This document shows, piece after piece, positions 20,865-32,006 of a DNA stretch of 64,000 nt. The stretch covers positions 4,340,001 to 4,404,000 of the forward strand of contig NC_063013.1 in assembly GCF_020509005.1 (NCBI RefSeq), in the 5' to 3' direction. The position numbers and the translations under genes are program-made. The stretch comes from Fulvia fulva. Lineage: Eukaryota; Ascomycota; Dothideomycetes; Mycosphaerellales; Mycosphaerellaceae. Within the stretch, counting starts at the first letter, position 1; each line of letters starts with the position of its first letter. The notes beneath the pieces are model-generated. The model searched no databases. It saw only the letters and a program-made list of their open reading frames with translations, and was not told the origin of the DNA.

Positions 20865-21301
20865 GTCGTTTTGATATGCGCCTGATGACAGTCGCCCACT
20901 ATGGACATCTGCGGTAGACAGATGGATGCTGCTTAGCGATCTGTGATGATTTTAATCCATACTTCGTGACACATGCATGACCTGGCGCGTCCTTGAATCC
21001 TAGGGACGTGACATAGATCGCTGATGGCTCGGAGTCTGAGCATAGCGTTTGCATTAGCCTGCTACTCTACGCAGTCTCAATGCTGTGGTTTCGTACCTCA
21101 AGATCACGCTTTCCCACTATCGCCTCCTCGTTTCCTGCGCCTTTCTAAACGCCAGGTTCGCCGCCTGTACGAGCACAATGCGCTCACCGCTTCTGCCACA
21201 GGGTCTGGCCGTAACGGGTGCCGCGACGCATTTCGTTGTATTCGCACCCGCTTCCTTCTTTCTCCGAGAAAATTTTCATGTTTCCCTCTCCTTCATCTTG
21301 C
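20865..21301. other. Intergenic between convergent genes, 437 bp
   Basis: Must hold the 3' ends of dihydroxyacetone kinase (+) and Sm D2 (-). No further gene seen. Confidence 0.6.
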
Positions 21302-21737
21302 TCAACTCAACAACACCAAAATCACCGAATCGCCCCTCAGAAACATCTTAGAGATAAACCTATCCTTATTCACCGCCCGTCCCTTCTTTCCATCTGCCAG
21401 GCGTGGAATCTCTGTCCACATTTCCTTGACGTTCTCGAGCACCATGTTGCAGTGTCGGTCGAAGGCTTTGACGCGCGCGAGCAGTTTGCGGTTGTTACGG
21501 CAGGAGATTAGGACTTGGGTGTGTTGGCGCACGGCGGTTTGGAGTAAAGAGAGTGGGCCGGAGGTGAATTCGTGTTGTTCGAGGAGGTTGATTTCGTACT
21601 CTCTAAATATGTTGTTAGCAGTGCGCAGGATGTGATGGAAGGGTGTGATGGTTGGTGTGGACATACGTGAGTTCTGCGCGGGGCTTGGCGAGGAGTTCCT
21701 GGATTTTGGAGTCGGCTGAGGGGGCGGGGGCGGCCAT
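21302..21737 (-). CDS. SMD2: Small nuclear ribonucleoprotein Sm D2
   Basis: A core subunit of the Sm ring on U1, U2, U4 and U5 snRNAs. Exon 1 is 21737-21667 ([20 protein letters not shown]...), the intron 21666-21603 (64 bp, GTATGT...TTTAG), exon 2 21602-21302. The 123-residue product carries the Sm fold: [33 protein letters not shown] (Sm1), [18 protein letters not shown], then [20 protein letters not shown] (Sm2). The length and termini match fungal Sm D2. Convergent with dihydroxyacetone kinase and divergent from the Ams2-like gene, with which it shares a 494-bp intergenic promoter. Highly conserved and certainly essential if it is the only copy. Confidence 0.96.
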
Positions 21738-22231
21738 GGTTGCTATTGTGTTGTGCGACGGGGTGGAGTTGGGGGGTGGTGGTTGTGGTGGTGATGTGTG
21801 GTATGCGCGACTTTGGCGGACAGAATTGAGATCGAGATCGGAATCTGCCAGCCACACGGCACCAAGGCACGTGCGTTAGCGCGACTGAGCTCTGAAGACA
21901 GACGCGCTCTGCTTGGGTGCATCTTCAACACCGACATCTTCTTTCTTGCATACTTCTGCTTCACTTTCTATTACTTGCATGCGGCATTGCACGGCTCTGA
22001 TACGACTCACATGACCACCTGTAGACACTGCTGTTAATACCAACTCTCTGCCATCCGCCTATAAAAGCACGACATCTCACGCAGACACCTCGAGCCGCCG
22101 ATACCAAACGAGCACCACTTCCACAGTATGCTGTAGCACGATCGTGCAGCCTCCAGCCCGATCGAGAGGCGTCGACAAAGGATACTCGTTGTTCAGTTCC
22201 GGACTTACCCTCCTACATCAACCTTGACAAC
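21738..22231. promoter_or_regulatory. Bidirectional promoter region, Sm D2 / Ams2-like
   Basis: A 494-bp spacer between divergent starts. A TATAAAAG box lies at 22060-22067, about 165 bp before the Ams2-like ATG. TATA-to-ATG spacing leaves room for a leader of roughly 100-130 nt. Which gene it serves is inferred from orientation. Confidence 0.5.
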
Positions 22232-25200
22232 ATGGAGTCCGGTGGATTTGGCCATGATGGCTCGCTGGGTGATCTGCCAACGCGTCCCATGCGGGTCAAG
22301 ATACTTTACACCTTTGATGCCGAGAACAAGACAACTTGTCTGGCACGATTTCCCGATACTCTGAACATACCCGTCGTCGCCATCGACGAGCAATCTCAAG
22401 TTGGCGTCATCGACCTCCAACAATGTGTCCAAGCCATGCTCTCGGCTTCTCCGGAAATCATGTCCAAACTCGATACTGGCGACTTCACGGTCTACACCTT
22501 CGACTATACCGAGCTCGACACCCCGATCGTGGGTCAGGGTAGACTCTCGGCGTTGCTGGCTCAACCCACGTCGAGCGAAGGCAAGTCGATGATCACTGGA
22601 CGCGTTTGCAAGAATGTTCAAGCTATCTTCAGTGGAGGCGTCAAGGAGATTCTGGAGGTCAAGTTCAGGTTGACGCCGCTATCTCGCCCGTCGCACAATG
22701 AGATGATGAGGCAGTCCGAGGGCTTCCGTAGTGTGAGCCCTGCCACGTCAACTGGCTTCGATCCAAATGCGTGGAATGCCTCCCAGCAAAATAAGGCTCA
22801 GCAACAGACAATCGACTACTTCAACTTCGATGGCTTGAACTCAGGAAGCGACAACGGCGCAGCTCTGCTGGAAAATATGTTCGGCATAGCACCCGGAAGT
22901 AGTGGCGAGTCTAGCGGACTTCAGCACTCAGGAGGCGTGGGAGTCTCTGAGACCCCGACAGACACAGCCTATGGCTTCAACCCCGCATTTTCTGTTCAAT
23001 CTCACAGCGCACCAGGCAGCCGAGTTGGAAGCCCGGTCATCCATCCTGGATCCAGCTCCCTTAACGATTCGCTACGTCATCAGAGCTTTTCAGGTCATCC
23101 ATCGAATCTGGCGGAACAGCCCCGGCCCGATTCACGTGCAAGTGTACGAAGTGAAACCAGTCCATCTCACCACCAACGCCAAGCATCTACACAATCCTAC
23201 CACGAGCAACAGACCGAACGTCAGACAGAATTCTTGTACAACGAAGATGGTCAACCACGCAAGCGTGCAAAGGTCATGCAGGCAGACTGGCGTGGCAAGT
23301 CGTCGTTTGGCACGAAGACTAGAGATCTCCGTGTCACAGCTGCGACTGCCTCGTCGATGCACATGCATAGACCCATCGCGAAGCGGCCATCAGCGCCTGG
23401 TACTGACTTGGAGCCGCCGCCACGTGTACCCACGCCTGTGCCGCAACGCAGAATCTTGCCCCGACCTTCGATGCAGCCGACAACGTCACGAAGCATGTTG
23501 AGGCAGGCGTCTACTGTTGACTCGGACTTCATGTCTGATGTCGACCAGATGTCAGATGCCATGAGCTCGCCCGAGGGTAGCTCACCTGCGAACAGTGTCA
23601 ATGCTGATGCCACACCGATGGACATCCCTTCTTCTCCCCCGCTGATTCCTGGCTACAACCTGCCGACACCCAGTAGTCCTGGTCTGCCAACCTTACCATC
23701 TCGAATGTTAGATAGTGGATACATGAGTGGAACGATCATGGAAAGCATGGAGAACGATGACAATAGGAGTCCAGATGCAGAGGACTTGGAGATGGCAGCG
23801 AAGTACAGAGCACGCAGTCACCAGCGAGATCCCATCGTTAAGATTGAGGGGGCTACGACTAGTGATGCGCCTTTCTACTCAATGGAGCCTGCGCCAAGTG
23901 ACCCGAATGGCAACTTGCCGTCTGGCCAGGCTCACGGCAATCAAGGGTATGTTGACAATGACCTTCTCCGGGACCTCTTCGGAGAGACGGATGAGCTGTA
24001 CGATCAGTAAAAGACTAATTGGCTGGCCCAGACAACAATCGCGCCCGCTTGCACCATTAAAACGCTCCACGACCTCAGACGTGCGCCCTCTACTTCCTCG
24101 AGGCGACAGTACTATCATGCAGGCGGAAGCTGCGGGTTCAAGACGCGGATCTCTTGCACTACCTCCCAAGCCAATAGCACGGGCGGCATCGCAAGAGCAG
24201 AACTCCAAGGCACCATCTAAGCAAAAACGACAACCTCTACAGCGATCCCGCACAACCTACAACGATTCCGAGGCCGGCTCGCCAGCGCCTAGCGATACTG
24301 AAGGTCGTCCGCGAGGTAATGCTCGATCAGGGTCTGCTGTACCACGTCGCAAGCTCATCCAAGATCGACTTAACGCGAAGATCAGAAACGGTGAAGTGCC
24401 AATTTATTGCACTCACTGCGGCGCCATCGAGACAACCACCTGGCGGAAGATGTACATCAAGGTCTGTGACCGCGCGCCTGAGAAGCTGGACGAGATCGAA
24501 GGAGAAGGCGAGACCATCGGCATCCAGGAATTGGAGAAGAACCAGGAGTCTGGGGAGATCACTAAGTTCCGAATCCGGAAGTGCATCAAGAATGTCAAGG
24601 AGCAAGCGCCTGGCCCGGGTTTCGACGAGGTGAATGTCTGCAACCCGTGCGGTTTGTGGTTCAAAAAGTTCCGCGATATGCGACCTGAAGACCGATGGCA
24701 TCGAAAAGTCGTGAGGAAGTCCAAGAAGTCCAAGAACAATGACGACAATGCGACAGACGGCATGGAGCCTCCTTCCGAGGCATTCTTCACTGACCAAGTC
24801 GTGCCGGATGATGCTGTAGAGTCTGGGTCTGCCGATGACGCACAAGCTGATGCTGGAGCTGAGCAAGAAGCTCGACCTGCTCCTGCACGCCGCCCGCGAG
24901 CCCATAGTATGGAGCTCGGACGTGGAGGTGGCGATGGCAAGCCTGGGGCTGCACGTCAGGCTGCCGCCATGAGACGCGAGATCCAGTCGAGTCCAGTCCA
25001 CTTTGGCTCCCAGCGTAGCCCGATCGAGCTGGATCTTACACCGGCAAAGCCAACAAGACGTCTCCTGTTCCCGTCACCGAGACAAAGCGGTGAGGTGAGG
25101 AATTTGGATACGTGCCTAGACAGCAGACCAGCTTCACGATCAGGTGAAGACGACCCCGTCCAGAAGCCCGATGTCAAGATTGTCACCACGGAGGAGACCA

Positions 25201-25826
25201 CCTTGAATGTTTACAAGGCCTTCACGTACGACAAGGAGAATATGGCTCCTCTGCTCGAGGAGAACGATGATTTGTCCCACCTTTTCGACGGGTCGCCAAG
25301 TGCGGTCTTCAAGACTCCACTTCCCAAGACACCATCGAAAAGCACCCCACGTTCGCAGAAGCATTTCAACGATCTTTTGAAGACACCAACACAAAGCAGC
25401 CGCAAGCGAAAGCCGCTGACACCCAGCCAGAACGCTGCGAACAACGCCGACATGAACCTGAACGCTAACGACTTTATGACTTCTCCGACCTCGAACCGTT
25501 ACTTCCTTCGCTCTACGCCCAGCAGACTTGAGAGGACTCCAGGCAGCCGCAGTGTCAGCGGTGGCAGTCAGACACAATTGGCTGAGCCATCTCCATTCTC
25601 TCGGCATCTTGCTGCAATGCTCAGTGATGCTAACGGTATGGGTGATGCTACTTTCACGAGTCCCAGCAGACAGTACGACTTCAGCGATCTACCGACGTTC
25701 AATACGCCGGGTCGTGAGGTGGACTGGAAGGGGTTAGATGAGATTTTGAGTAGCGAATTTGCTAACTTTGATGATGGGAATGGGGTGAGCTTCGATAGTG
25801 AGGCTGCCACTGGTGAGCAGGTTTGA
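22232..25826 (+). CDS. Ams2/Spt21-like GATA-type zinc-finger protein
   Basis: A nuclear regulator related to fission yeast Ams2 and budding yeast Spt21, known for histone gene activation and CENP-A/centromere function. I join 22232-23946 and 24032-25826 through an 85-bp intron with donor GTATGT, branch-like GACTAAT and acceptor CCCAG, giving 1,169 residues. The N-terminus (about 20-150) is the Ams2/Spt21 N domain: RVKILYTFDAENKTTCLARF, QSQVGVIDLQQCVQ, FTVYTFDYTELDTPIVGQG. A long disordered Ser/Pro-rich middle follows. The GATA finger starts CTHCGAIETTTWR (Cys698/701) and closes CNPCGLWFKKFRDMRPEDRW (Cys775/778). The spacer between the Cys pairs is 73 residues, far longer than the usual 17-18. 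A splice at a later donor (24007) with a 25- or 103-bp intron is possible but less well supported. Confidence 0.88.
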
Positions 25827-26493
25827 ATGGCGTACCTTTCCAGGCGTGGACGATCGCTCTCGATGCAAACAAAGTAGATTGGACATATGTAGCAACACAA
25901 GATGCTTCACACTCAGCCGCCTTCCTGGCTGCTCTTTCAACACCATATCCTCGTCAGTCGGCAGTATCATCAAAACAAAACATTGAAACATCAACCAGCG
26001 CATCGCGGACAGCACGGTCATTACACTGAATCGTCAGTCGTGCCGCCCCACGTGTTCGGCTTCATTTCGATGGTCTCACTGGAGAACATCCCGGCTACCC
26101 CGTCATCTCGAAACCCGACCACCCACTGCACCACCTGTTCATCGCGGTCTTGCTCACCTGATTATATCGCGGCCGCATCGAAGCACACTCAAATCGAGGC
26201 AACGGTGACCTTTGCTACTTCTTTAGCAGCATTGGCATGTTTTGCCTTCACGCTGTCTGACATGGCGAACGTGGTGCCATTGCCACAGTACGAATGCGAC
26301 TGACCGGGATGTGACACGTTCCTAATGCAAGCGCGTTAGGTGACCACTATACTTGTTACATGCAAGACAATGCTTCGCTGGCTTCGTGGTGAGCCAAGAG
26401 ACTTGGGGTAGAGTATAACTGACTACATTCCAAAGTCGAAAGGTGCTGGATGCTCTGTCTCTGTTGCATTACATCGAACACGCCCTCGCCAAT
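25827..26493. other. Intergenic, 667 bp
   Basis: 3' region of the Ams2-like gene and upstream region of the GH28 gene. Open frames in it show no coding signature. No element recognised. Confidence 0.6.
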
Positions 26494-27104
26494 ATGCACA
26501 ATTTCCTCAGCGCTTCACTGCTCTTGACTCTGGCGGGCACACTGACAGCTGCCCAGTGTCCAGCATCGAACACCAAAAAGCAGACCTGCCGCGTCGAATC
26601 GCAGTATGCTTCTTCAGACGGCGCAGCGGACGACTCGCCAGCAATTCAGGCTGCGTTCGATAAATGCGCTTCCAATGGAATCATCGCTTTCAATCTGGGT
26701 GTCGATTACAACGTCCTGACACCAATCAACGCGTCGAATCTCTGCGATGTCGATATCCACATGTATGGCAATTTGAATCTTCCTCGCAACGTCACCTACG
26801 TCCAGGAGCTATACAACAAGACTGTCGGGGCTTCTGACGACAACTTACACTGGTTCTTATTCGGCGGCGAACGTGTCAACTACACCGGTACCGCTAATGT
26901 CACGTCTGGCTGGATCAAGTCCTATGGCCAGGAATGGTGGAACCTGAGTGCGCCGAACGGCACAGGCACCCCCGGTCGCCCTCACTTGTCATACTGGAAC
27001 GTCACGGATCTGTCAATCAACCACCTCAAACACCTCAAGCCGATCGCCTGGAGCCACAGACTTGAGGGCAAGAACATCCACGTCCAGAACTCCGTCATCG
27101 AGGC

Positions 27105-27112
27105 CCAGACTG
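27105..27112. repeat. hAT target-site duplication, left copy
   Basis: CCAGACTG here and TCAGACTG at 29958-29965: an 8-bp duplication, as expected for hAT, with one C/T difference. It lies within the GH28 codons Gln-Thr. Confidence 0.8.
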
Positions 27113-29957
27113 ATCAACAAACAAACGAGTCAAAAATGAGGTGAATGACTTGATTGTTTGTACCCTGCTAGCTCGTGACTTGCTTTGCAAGTGAATACAC
27201 AACATCTGACTTGCCTTGGTTGCTCAACTTGTGACGTGCCAAGACCTATATCGTCGTCGTTGCTGGTGTTGCTGTCGGAGGTGTTGTTGCCGGAGTTCTC
27301 ACCCAATTGAACAGCTCTTTCTCAATCGTTATCACCCCTTGCTTGCACCAGCTTTTCAAGGTCATTAGGTTGTTGATAGTGCTTGCTGCTATGTGCCTTC
27401 GCTTCGGTGTAAGAATATCACCTGCTTGACTAAACTGTCGCTCCGGCTCATTACTCATTGCAGGGCAGCAGTAGATATCGAGCGCCATTCGTGCTAGATT
27501 AGGCCATTGCGGTAGCTTATCAACCCAATACTTAATAGGTGAATCAGTAATAGCAAGCTCAGCTTCAGGGCACCGCGGTAGGCGTATGTACTGCTCTATC
27601 TTATCGAGGCCTCGTTAAGCGCAATCTTCGTCGCTCTTATAATCTTCGACGAAGCCCTTATCGACGGCAAGGTGTAAGGACTATTGCGGCTACTTCTTCT
27701 TGATCGTGACTGGCTTGTAGGTTAGCCAGAGCTTCGTTACCTCTTTCTTACGGCCTATAATCTACGTATTAGTAGGACCGAAGCGGCTATCGCTTTCGTT
27801 ATGCTCAAGCTAACGCCACTTCATTCTTAGGTGTAATACGACTGCTACTGCGTACATAGGCGTGTCGTCTAATCGTATAAAGTATTCACTTATCTTCTAC
27901 TTAGCAAGGTTGATCGCTATAGAGAAGTGACCCTCTACGGTTAAGGGCAGCTCCAGCTCCTTATCCGACACTCGTTCAAGTGTTATATTAGCCGTCATTC
28001 GAGACCGCGGTAGTGCACGCCGTAGTGGCTGAAGTAGATACCTCTCTCGCTGCTCTTCGAAGTGTTATATTACGCGAGCGAAAGTAGGCAGTACCTACTA
28101 GATTATACCGAAGTTACCGCCGGCATCACCTTATAGAGTTATCGTTACCTCCTTTAACGGCCGAAGGATCTCGATATATCGCTTAATAATAGTCTAATCG
28201 TTAGCGGTAAGGGCATCGCGTACGATCGAAGGAGGTTTGCGACTAGGCTCTATACCGCGCTCTATATAGCGGCGTAGGTAGTTATGCTAGCTATCGACTT
28301 CTCGGCGTATAAACTCGTCGATAGCTAGTATTAGGTACGAGGCTCTCTCGGCGCTATCGACATAGCTGTTCTAGCGTGTCTCGATAGCGTAGATAATACT
28401 GTATATGTCTTAAGCGCTGTCCGGCTTCGTTAGAGCAATAAGGTCGAGTTGTAGTTAATCTAATAGCTCTAGGCGCTAAGGTAACGAGTCAATAAAATAT
28501 AGTACGTAGTAAAGCTTACCGATAGGCCCTCGCTTTCGCTATAGTAGTAGATTAGCCTCTTTAACCGATTCAATAGCGACAAGCTCGTCTTCGAAGCCCT
28601 ACGTAATATCGCCTACGTACTTACCGAAGAGCGTAGCTTATATAGTAAGGTAGAAGGTATAACTAGTATAGCGAAGCTAGTACTACTTATTATCGAGTCC
28701 GTACTCGGTAGATATAAAGCCTATTGCCTTCGGGTTGTTACTAGCGTTATTAGTAATAAAGTAACCGATCTTATACTCTACGCCGTAGTGGATAAGCGTG
28801 TTACTAATAGTCTCGGAGATGTTGTATCTATAATAACGACCTCGCTATTATAGTAATACGAGTAGTATCTTTGTAGCTTTACCGTCCTTATTAATAAAGT
28901 AAGCAACGAGCCTAAGTAGTACGAGCTTATTCTTCGAAGTCTATAAGTCGAAGCTATAGCTGATCTTGCTTAATAATAAGGCCTGTTCTTCCGTAATATA
29001 GCCTAGTGTCTTATCGTAGATTCTGTCGATTATTAAGCCGGTAGTGACTTAATACGGTAGATAGGACTTATAGCGCTCTTGAAGGTAGATAAGTAGTCGT
29101 CTGAAGCGCACTGTCTCGACCTTACGATAGGGGATATTGTCTTTAATAATCTAGCTATAAAGTAGTACGAGAAACTCGTCCTTATCGAATTCGATAGTAC
29201 GCTCGTTATTAATCTGCTACCTACTATAATATTGATCTAAGCCCTTCCTCTTCTTCTCTTTCGGTTAAATAACACCGTTGCTATCGATATAGTGCTTCGT
29301 CTTTATATAGTTCGAAGCACTAGTCGTAGAGACGTTAGTCTTATAGATGCCCTTCTCTTTTCTACTAGCGCTATAGCATAGCTTATAGAGCTAGCATTCG
29401 AGCCTATCTTTGTCCTTAATAGGCTAGCCGTGGTTCTAAATAAATGATAAGTAGTTACGGTCTTATGAGGTACGGCAATAGGCCTTTAGTCGCGTCCAAT
29501 CTGGCTGGTCAAGCAAGTCGTACTTTCTCTTCCCTAGTACCTTGGATATGTCGGCTTTGTTGCTCATGGCGTAGATCTCTATAGTCGGCGCGAACAGATC
29601 TTCAGTATATAGTGCGGTTAAAAGCACACTGCCTTTGATGCTTGGAGGTTGAGATAGACGCGTCGGAATTGAGAAGTCGGGAAAACTGAAGCGGGGAAGC
29701 ACGTGACCGTCGGTACGTAATCCGATTGGCTTGGAGACAGGTCCGCACTTCCTAGAATTCCACCTTCTTAGATCGACATGACCTTGAATATCATTAACAA
29801 CACCTTGTAAAACGACACAGACATGCTCACAAGGCTTGCAAACGAAGGAGAAAACACCGCTTGATTGTTTGAAAATACTGACTAAGTTATAGGCTTCCAA
29901 CTTGCTTGCTTGTGACAAGGCTTGATTGCAAACCTTGGAGAATGACTCGCTTGTTGA
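27113..29957 (-). mobile_element. hAT-family DNA transposon, internally RIP-mutated
   Basis: 2,845 bp. The imperfect terminal inverted repeats read ATCAACAA...CGAGTCA from each end, with a 4-bp length difference. Subterminal CTTG-rich motifs recur; TTGATTGTTTG occurs at 27150-27160 and 29861-29871. The transposase is on the minus strand. The C-terminal hAT dimerisation domain at 27246-27488 is intact (ERQFSQAGDILTPKRRHI). The N-terminus appears at about 29567 (MSNKADISKVLGKRKYDLLD). Between roughly 27,700 and 29,460 the sequence is RIP-saturated with many stops, whereas both ends keep normal CpA content. It cannot encode an active transposase. Confidence 0.9.
27246..27488 (-). pseudogene. hAT transposase C-terminal dimerisation domain
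   Basis: Encodes MALDIYCCPAMSNEPERQF and SQAGDILTPKRRHIAASTIN, then LKSWCKQG: the conserved hAT C-terminal dimerisation region (normally xxSERxFSxAGxxxxxxRxxL). The upstream catalytic part of the same gene is destroyed by RIP-type stops. Nearest live paralogues elsewhere in the genome could have driven the mutation. Confidence 0.9.
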
Positions 29958-30774
29958 TCAGACTGTCGAGGCCTCGTCCGACAACGACCAGTACTGGGGT
30001 ATTGGATTCCCATTCAACACCGATGGCTTTCAAGTCGCGGCTCAGAACGTCACGATCCTCGACTCCACCATCTACAACGGCGACGATGCATTCGCCATCT
30101 CCGATAAATCCCACGACGTCACAGTTCAGCGCGCAACAGTAGGCTACGCCTCGCACGGCATGTCCATCGGCTCCCTTGGCAAAGACCCAGCCAAGTTTGT
30201 GAATGTCTCAGACATCTACTTCGACGACATGACCATGATCGACACCGTCTACGGCGCACGCGTCAAGTCCTGGGTCGGAGGGCAGGGACTCGTGAAGAAC
30301 GTCACCTGGAACAACATCCGCGTGTACAACGTTTCTTTCCCAATCTTCGTAACGCAGACATACCTCGACCAGTCCGCCAAGGAGGCGCATAACCGCCAAA
30401 ACAACGCGACAGTCAACATGGAGGACTTCGCTTTCAAGGACTGGGTCGGGACGCAAGCTGGCTACCAATATGGTGATGGTACCTGCGTCACAGACGTGCG
30501 TATCTCCTTCAATCTTCCCTCACATCTCTCGCCATTTACTGACATGTCACAGCCCTGCTGATATGACGTCGGCCTCCCTGAGAACACTCGTAGCGATGCG
30601 ATCATCTTGGAATGCAACACACGCGAGAGTTGCAAGAACTTCTTCTTCGGCAACATTCAGGTCTTCCCCCAGAATCTGGAGCCTACTAGTGTCATCTGCA
30701 TGAACGCCACCACAGAGTTCAACCCGTTCTTAGGTTTCGAGTGTGCCAATGGGACGTATGTGCCATATCAGTAG

Positions 30775-31268
30775 AGGAGTGGCAGAAAAAGATGAATGGA
30801 GAGGCGATGGGGATTGATGTACTGAAAAGACTGCATGCATCGTAGTGGCAGCTCGGCGCAGTGCTCGCTCATGCGAGGGCTGGTGACAAAGTTGATTGCC
30901 ACTGAGCGCTTCGACTAATGTTGAAGCAAAGGCCTTTGCTTGAACACGCTGGCCGGCAGCTAAGGAGCTAGGTCGTGCCGATGCAGTCGAGCTTGCAGCG
31001 CGACGCTTTCGGTCTATTTCACGGCCATACGTCTTCTTGGCACCTCTTTATAGTTGCCACCCATGCTGGCAACATACTTTGTTCCCAGCCCTTGGCAGGC
31101 TAGGGCTGGATGCTACGAGTGTGATTCTTTCATAGCTAATTGCCTTCTATAGTTAGACGATACCTAATGATCAAGTATCAAGGATACAGAGGCGGTTGCT
31201 GTGTTGGTCTTGAGTTTTGAGTCTGCTACATGGCCATTGGACCGGAGCCGAGCCCGCATGTTCAGTAG
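30775..31268. other. Intergenic, 494 bp
   Basis: Between the GH28 pseudogene and the monooxygenase fragment. No gene or repeat recognised. Confidence 0.5.
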
Positions 31269-31793
31269 AATCCGGATGATACTAACAAGACTTCGGTCCT
31301 CACAACGACAGTGGCCAACCTGTCGAAACGTCTGGGGTGTTACACAGACTTTCCTTACCCAGACGATACACCCGAATTTCCCACCGCCGCTCAAGTGGCA
31401 CAGTATCTGAACGACTATGCTGATCACTTCCACCTACGAGATCATGTCAAGCTCAATCACAAATTGCTGCATGCGTCAAGAAACGATCAAGGCTCCTGGA
31501 AACCTCATATTCAGCAGGATGGCGAAGAGCCAAGCTGGCTGCAGTTCGACAAGGTCGTGATGTGCACCGGTCTACAGGTGCAGGTCCCAAAGCTCCCTAC
31601 GATACCTGGCATCGAGACGTACACCGGCAAAGCTCTCCACTCCAATGCCTACAAACGAGCAAACGATTTCAGAGACAGAGTCCGCATCTCTTTCGCTTAT
31701 GTGATGAAGGCAAGCGGAAGACATGGGGTCCGGCGAGGGAGCAGATTGAGAAGGTTAATGTGGAGGCTGGACGCCTGTGAATGGTTCATGTGA
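31269..31793 (+). pseudogene. Flavin-containing monooxygenase fragment
   Basis: An internal piece of a class B/FMO-type NADPH-dependent monooxygenase. Visible motifs are CYTDFPYPDDTPEFPTAAQV, then VAQYLNDYADHF, FDKVVMCTGLQVQVPKLP and GIETYTGKALHSNAYK, all standard in the region between the FAD- and NADPH-binding sites. The N-terminal FAD Rossmann motif (GxGxxG) is absent, and the frame begins just after a TAG at 31266-31268 where Trp would be expected. After about 31,690 the NADPH-binding GxGxSG and the C-terminal half are missing. About 150 of the usual 450-550 residues remain, so this is a dead fragment. Confidence 0.8.
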
Positions 31794-32006
31794 CCACGCA
31801 ATTGGAATTCGAGAAGGTTGAGGTCGGCGCACACGTGCCGCGCATGTGATGAACGCACGATCTTCTGTGACTTGCGATGCTCAAGCGTGCTGCTGGTATA
31901 GCGAGATCCTACTACCTCTACAGCAGGTACCCAACTCTTGTGCTGCCCTCTGCTGTCCCGCGCTAGTATTGTGCCAGAGCTGCAACGTGGTGCCAAAGGC
32001 CCAAGT

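Larger units (their letters stand above)
26494..30774 (+). pseudogene. GH28 pectinase (exopolygalacturonase-type), split by a hAT transposon and carrying a nonsense codon
   Basis: A secreted glycoside hydrolase family 28 enzyme that cleaves homogalacturonan or related pectin from chain ends. Coding parts are 26494-27112, 29966-30495 and 30553-30774 (456 residues if joined). The start is the Met giving the signal peptide MHNFLSASLLLTLAGTLTAA; a longer upstream frame lacks this. All four GH28 motifs lie in the second part: NTDGF, GDDAFAI (catalytic Asp pair), SHGMSIGSLGK and ARVKSW. A 57-bp intron (30496-30552, GTGCGT...CACAG) follows GTCVTD. Two lesions: a 2.85-kb hAT insertion between 27112 and 29958, and TGA at 30559-30561 where Trp is expected (PC-W-YDVGLPE). 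The frame runs on to TAG at 30772. Removing the insert and one target copy restores the frame exactly. Confidence 0.9.

Noticed and set aside
24007..24031. A 25-bp intron in the Ams2-like gene using the donor at 24007
   Set aside because: Keeps the frame but is shorter than known fungal introns; the 85-bp intron 23947-24031 has a better donor and a branch site.
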